NCBI RefSeq assembly: GCF_947507565.1
Contig: NC_089176.1
Location: forward strand, 3,038,001-3,102,000
DNA from: Oscarella lobularis
Lineage: Eukaryota; Porifera; Homoscleromorpha; Homosclerophorida; Oscarellidae
Length of the DNA stretch: 64,000 bases
Direction: 5' to 3'
This document shows, in pieces, positions 60,201-64,000 of the stretch. The position numbers were made by a program, and so were the translations under genes. The notes below the pieces were generated by a model, which worked only from the letters and a program-made list of their open reading frames with translations, made no database searches and was not told where the DNA came from. Positions within the stretch are counted from its first letter, which is position 1; each line of letters begins with the position of its first letter.

Positions 60201-63200
60201 TTGATTAACATGTTGCTCGGTGATCTGACGAAAGGAGAACGGCAAAAGATCATGACGATTTGTACTATCGACGTCCACGCTCGCGACGTCGTCAATAAGA
60301 TGATCAATCAGAAGGTGGAGAACGCGCAGGCGTTCGTGTGGCTCAGTCAATTGCGCCATCGGTACGACGAAACGGAGAAGCACTGTTTCGCCAACATCTG
60401 CGACGCTCAGTTCAAATACTCGTACGAGTATCTCGGCAATACGGCTCGTCTCGTCATCACGCCGCTCACGGATCGCTGCTACATCACTCTGACTCAATCT
60501 CTTCACTTGACGATGAGCGGCGCTCCGGCTGGACCGGCCGGAACGGGTAAAACGGAAACGACGAAGGACTTGGGTCGCGCTCTGGGCATCATGGTCTACG
60601 TGTTCAACTGTTCGGAGCAAATGGACTACAAATCGATCGGTAACATCTACAAGGGACTGTCGCAGACTGGCGCTTGGGGATGCTTCGACGAATTTAATCG
60701 TATCTCGGTCGAGGTCCTCTCCGTCGTTGCCGTGCAAGTGAAGACGATTCAGGACGCTATACGAGACAAGAAAAAACGATTTCTCTTTCAAGGAGAAGAA
60801 ATTAAAATGATTCCAACAGTAGGACTATTCATCACGATGAATCCCGGCTATGCGGGTCGCACGGAATTGCCGGAGAATTTGAAGGCGCTCTTCCGTCCGT
60901 GTGCAATGGTCGTTCCGGATTTCGAATTGATCTGCGAAATCATGTTGGTCGCCGAAGGCTTTCTCAACGCGCGTCTCCTAGCGAGAAAATTCATCACTCT
61001 CTACACTCTGTGTCGAGAGCTGCTATCGAAGCAAGATCACTACGACTGGGGTTTGCGAGCAATCAAATCCGTACTCGTCGTGGCGGGGTCCCTAAAACGA
61101 GGCGACAAGGGCCGCCCCGAAGATCAAGTATTGATGCGAGCACTTCGCGATTTCAATTTACCGAAAATCGTCACCGACGACGTGCCGATCTTTATGGGTC
61201 TCATCGGCGATCTCTTTCCCGCGCTGGACGTGCCGCGAAAGCGCGACATGGACTTCGAGGCAATCGTACGAAAATCGGCGCAAGACTTGAGTCTCCAACC
61301 GGAGGACAACTTCGTCTTGAAAGTCGTCCAACTCGAAGAACTTCTCGAGGTGCGTCACTCGGTCTTCGTCATCGGCGCCGCCGGCACGGGCAAGACGCAG
61401 GTCATCAAGACGCTCAATAAAACGTACGCCAACCAGAAACGACGTCCGCACTTGTGCGACATGAATCCGAAGGCGGTGACGCCGCACGAACTGTTCGGCT
61501 GCATCAATCCGGCGACGCGCGAATGGAAGGACGGCCTGCTTTCGACGACGATGCGCGATCTGTCAAACATCGCCAACGACAGCCCCAAGTGGATTGTACT
61601 CGACGGTGACATCGATCCCATGTGGATCGAATCGCTCAATACGGTAATGGACGACAATAAAGTATTGACGTTGGCAAGCAACGAGAGAATTCCGCTCAAT
61701 CCAAGCATGCGACTCGTCTTCGAGATCGGTCACTTGAAATACGCGACGCCGGCGACCGTTTCGCGTGCCGGCATTCTCTTTATCAATTACGCCGACGTCG
61801 GCTGGAATCCGTAAGGAATAAGCGAATGTTTTTCCCCTATGCCATCATTTTTCCTTCTCTTTAGGTTTGTTGCCAGTTGGATCGATAAAAGGGAGTTTCA
61901 GTCGGAGAAAGCTAACCTGACCATTCTCGTCGAACGATACGTTCCTCTTCTTCTGGACGTCTTGAAATCTCGTTTCAAGAAAATCACTCCCGTTACCGAC
62001 TTCAGCATGGTTCAAACTCTCTGCTATCTACTTGAATGCTTCCTCACGCCAAAGAACACGCCTCAAGACTGCCCGAAGGAATGGTACGAACTCTACTTCG
62101 TCTACGCCGCCATATGGGCATTCGGCGGAGCCATGTTTCAAGATCAGGTACGAAACAAACGTCGGGAAACGATCGTCTACAATTTTATTCTCTAGTTGGT
62201 CGATTATCGCGTTGAATTCAGTAAATGGTGGGTAACCGAGTTCAAGACGATCAAGTTCCCTTCTCAGGGAACCGTTTTTGACTATTACATTGACGACGAA
62301 ACGAAGAAATTCAGTCCGTGGTCGGAGAAAATTCCCAAATTCGAATTCGATTCTGAGCTACCTCTGCAGGTACGTAAACAGTGATTAGAGCAGTTTTTTT
62401 ATGTACGCAAGTTTCTTCGCGTAGTCGGTGCTGGTTCCCACGGGCGAAACCGTCCGTCTTCGCTATTTCATCGATCTCCTCATGGCGAACCGTCGTCCCG
62501 TCATGCTGGTCGGCAGCGCCGGCAGCGGCAAGACGGTGATGATCGGCGACAAGTTGAAAAACCTCGGCGAAGACTATCTCATCGTGACGATTCCGTTCAA
62601 CAACTACACGACGTCGGCGATGCTGCAGAACGTCATGGAAAAGCCGCTCGAGAAGAAGGCCGGACGAAACTACGGTCCGCCGGGCACGAAAAAGTTGATC
62701 TACTTCATCGACGACATGAACATGCCGGCCGTCGATACGTACGGCACGGTCGAGCCGCACACGCTCGTTCGGCAGCACTTGGACTATCGACATTGGTACG
62801 ATCGTCAGAAATTGACGTTGAAGGAGGTGCACAACGTGCAGTACGTCGCTTGTATGAATCCGACGGCGGGCAGTTTCACCATCAATCCGCGTCTCCAGCG
62901 TCATTTCAGCGTGTTCGCCGTCAGTTTTCCGGGAAAAGACGCTCTGCGAACGATTTACACGAGCATCGTGGCCGGCCATTTCAAGGTCATCAGCGCATCG
63001 AAAGCGATTTCCAAGATAGGGGATAAGCTCGTCGACGCGGCTCTGGAGTTGCACTCGAAAGTGGCGAGCACGTTCTTGCCGACGGCAATCAAATTTCACT
63101 ATCTCTTCAATCTTCGCGATCTGTCGAACATTTTCCAAGGGATTCTGTTCGCGACGAGCGAGTGTCTGAAGCAGTCGGGTGATCTCGTTCGACTGTGGCT

Positions 63201-64000
63201 TCACGAGGCGAGCCGCGTCTATCGCGACAAATTGATCGACGACAAGGACATGGACAACTACGATAAAATTCAACTCGATATAGCGAAAAAGAAATTTGAG
63301 GTTAGGGGGAGTTCTCACTGTCGCGTCGCGTTGGATGTTTTTCTTTTCTAAACGGCGTCTGTGTAGGACATGGACGAGGAATCGTTGAAAGGCAATCCGT
63401 TGATTTTCTGTCATTTTGCGACGGGAATCGGCGAGCCCAAATACCTGCCCGTAGCCGGTTGGGATCCCCTAAAGAAGACATTAGAAGAGGCGTTGGAAAA
63501 TTACAACGAAGTAAACGCGGCGATGAATCTTGTCCTGTTCGAAGACGCCATCGTCCACGTGTAAGATTAGGTCCAACTACTTTGAAAATAGCATTATATA
63601 GAAATTATTTAGCTGCCGCATTAATCGTATACTTGAGTCGCCACGAGGCAATGCTTTGCTCGTCGGCGTCGGCGGTTCGGGCAAACAGAGTTTGACGAGG
63701 CTGGCAGCGTTTGTCAGCAACTTGGAAATATTTCAGATAACCCTGCGCAAGGGCTACAGCACTGCCGACCTGAAGGTAAAAGCCGATTTCAGTAGCTCTT
63801 CTCGTTTCTTCACCCGGCTTCCTCCGTAGGTCGACTTGGCGCAGCTCTACATCAAAGCGGGTGTGAAAAATATCGGAACGGTCTTCATGCTGACAGACGC
63901 GCAGGTTCCCGACGAAAAATTTCTCGTTCTCATCAACGACTTGTTGGCGTCCGGCGAAATTCCCGACTTGTTTGTCGACGACGAATTAGAGTCCGTTATT
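54292..64000 (+). CDS. Axonemal outer-arm dynein heavy chain, DNAH9/11/17 (beta) type, 3' end outside window
   Basis: ATG 54292 opens [11 protein letters not shown]. The N-terminal tail matches the beta-class outer-arm chains ([50 protein letters not shown]). Many short exons encode the tail up to about 57130, then two large exons (about 57187-58217 and 58277-61813) cover the linker and the first AAA modules. P-loops: AAA1 [13 protein letters not shown] (near 60530-60568), AAA2 GAAGTGKT (about 61374-61397), AAA3 GSAGSGKT (about 62512-62535), AAA4 GVGGSGKQS (about 63664-63693). The sensor/Walker B regions CFDEFNRI and YFIDDMNMP are present. The window ends inside AAA4, so the stalk, AAA5-6 and C-terminal domain are not seen. 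It drives ciliary and flagellar beating. The exact paralogue is not resolved. Confidence 0.9.

Noticed and set aside
57219..60791. Long minus-strand ORFs (328, 388 and 340 codons) opposite the dynein gene
   Set aside because: They mirror the codon bias of the dynein exons, are Arg/Val/His-rich and show no domain; the plus frame has unmistakable dynein motifs.
1..64000. CRISPR arrays, rRNA or tRNA genes
   Set aside because: No evenly spaced repeat-spacer array, rRNA segment or convincing tRNA cloverleaf was seen by eye; the window is eukaryotic nuclear DNA.

Overview
The window looks like compact nuclear DNA of an early-branching animal. Genes are dense, most introns are about 50-150 bases (GT..AG), and intergenic gaps are often 150-400 bases. 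The gene set is metazoan: a class XV-type myosin, a PHF10/BAF45a subunit, CTHRC1 domains with collagen, a receptor with CCP/EGF domains, an LMTK-like receptor kinase and an axonemal outer-arm dynein heavy chain. I think a sponge, perhaps a homoscleromorph, is the best guess, but that is inference from style and content, not proof. Coordinates of multi-exon genes are spans; introns were placed by eye.

Layout. 1-1222: C-terminal part of a probable AP-4/tepsin-type trafficking protein. 1223-8860: a mixed area holding an isolated signal-peptide exon (1977), two weak or unrecognised small genes, a RING protein (minus), an intron-containing integrase-like gene, and a perfect 27-bp hairpin. 8861-22451: two tandem paralogous type I membrane proteins. 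The first carries cadherin-like repeats, 13 CCP modules, an EGF module, a stanniocalcin-like segment and DUF4215. The second carries cadherin-like repeats only. Only 13 bases separate the stop of the first from the start of the second. 22688-32916: myosin XV-type motor.

33059-46038 is a duplication and transposon zone. It holds an intronless PHF10 gene, a RING/TRAF-type zinc-finger gene broken by a 1569-bp long-terminal-inverted-repeat element with a 6-bp target duplication, an intronless SLC15-type transporter lacking the family's ExxER motif, a secreted protein with collagen, four CTHRC1 domains and a fibronectin type II module, and an actinoporin-like protein. It also holds a truncated 0.6-kb PHF10 pseudogene and a second, intact copy of the RING/TRAF gene.

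46039-64000: a USP36/USP42-type deubiquitinase, a convergent receptor that joins insulin/EGF-receptor-type L domains to an LMTK-like kinase (with Gln in place of the beta-3 Lys), and, divergent from it across 170 bases, the 5' three quarters or less of an outer-arm dynein heavy chain running off the end.

The genes do not form one pathway. The most unusual items are the novel domain architectures (LMTK kinase with L domains; poly-CTHRC1; CCP/DUF4215 receptor), the abutting paralogous receptor genes, and the foldback-like element sitting in one member of a duplicated RING gene pair.
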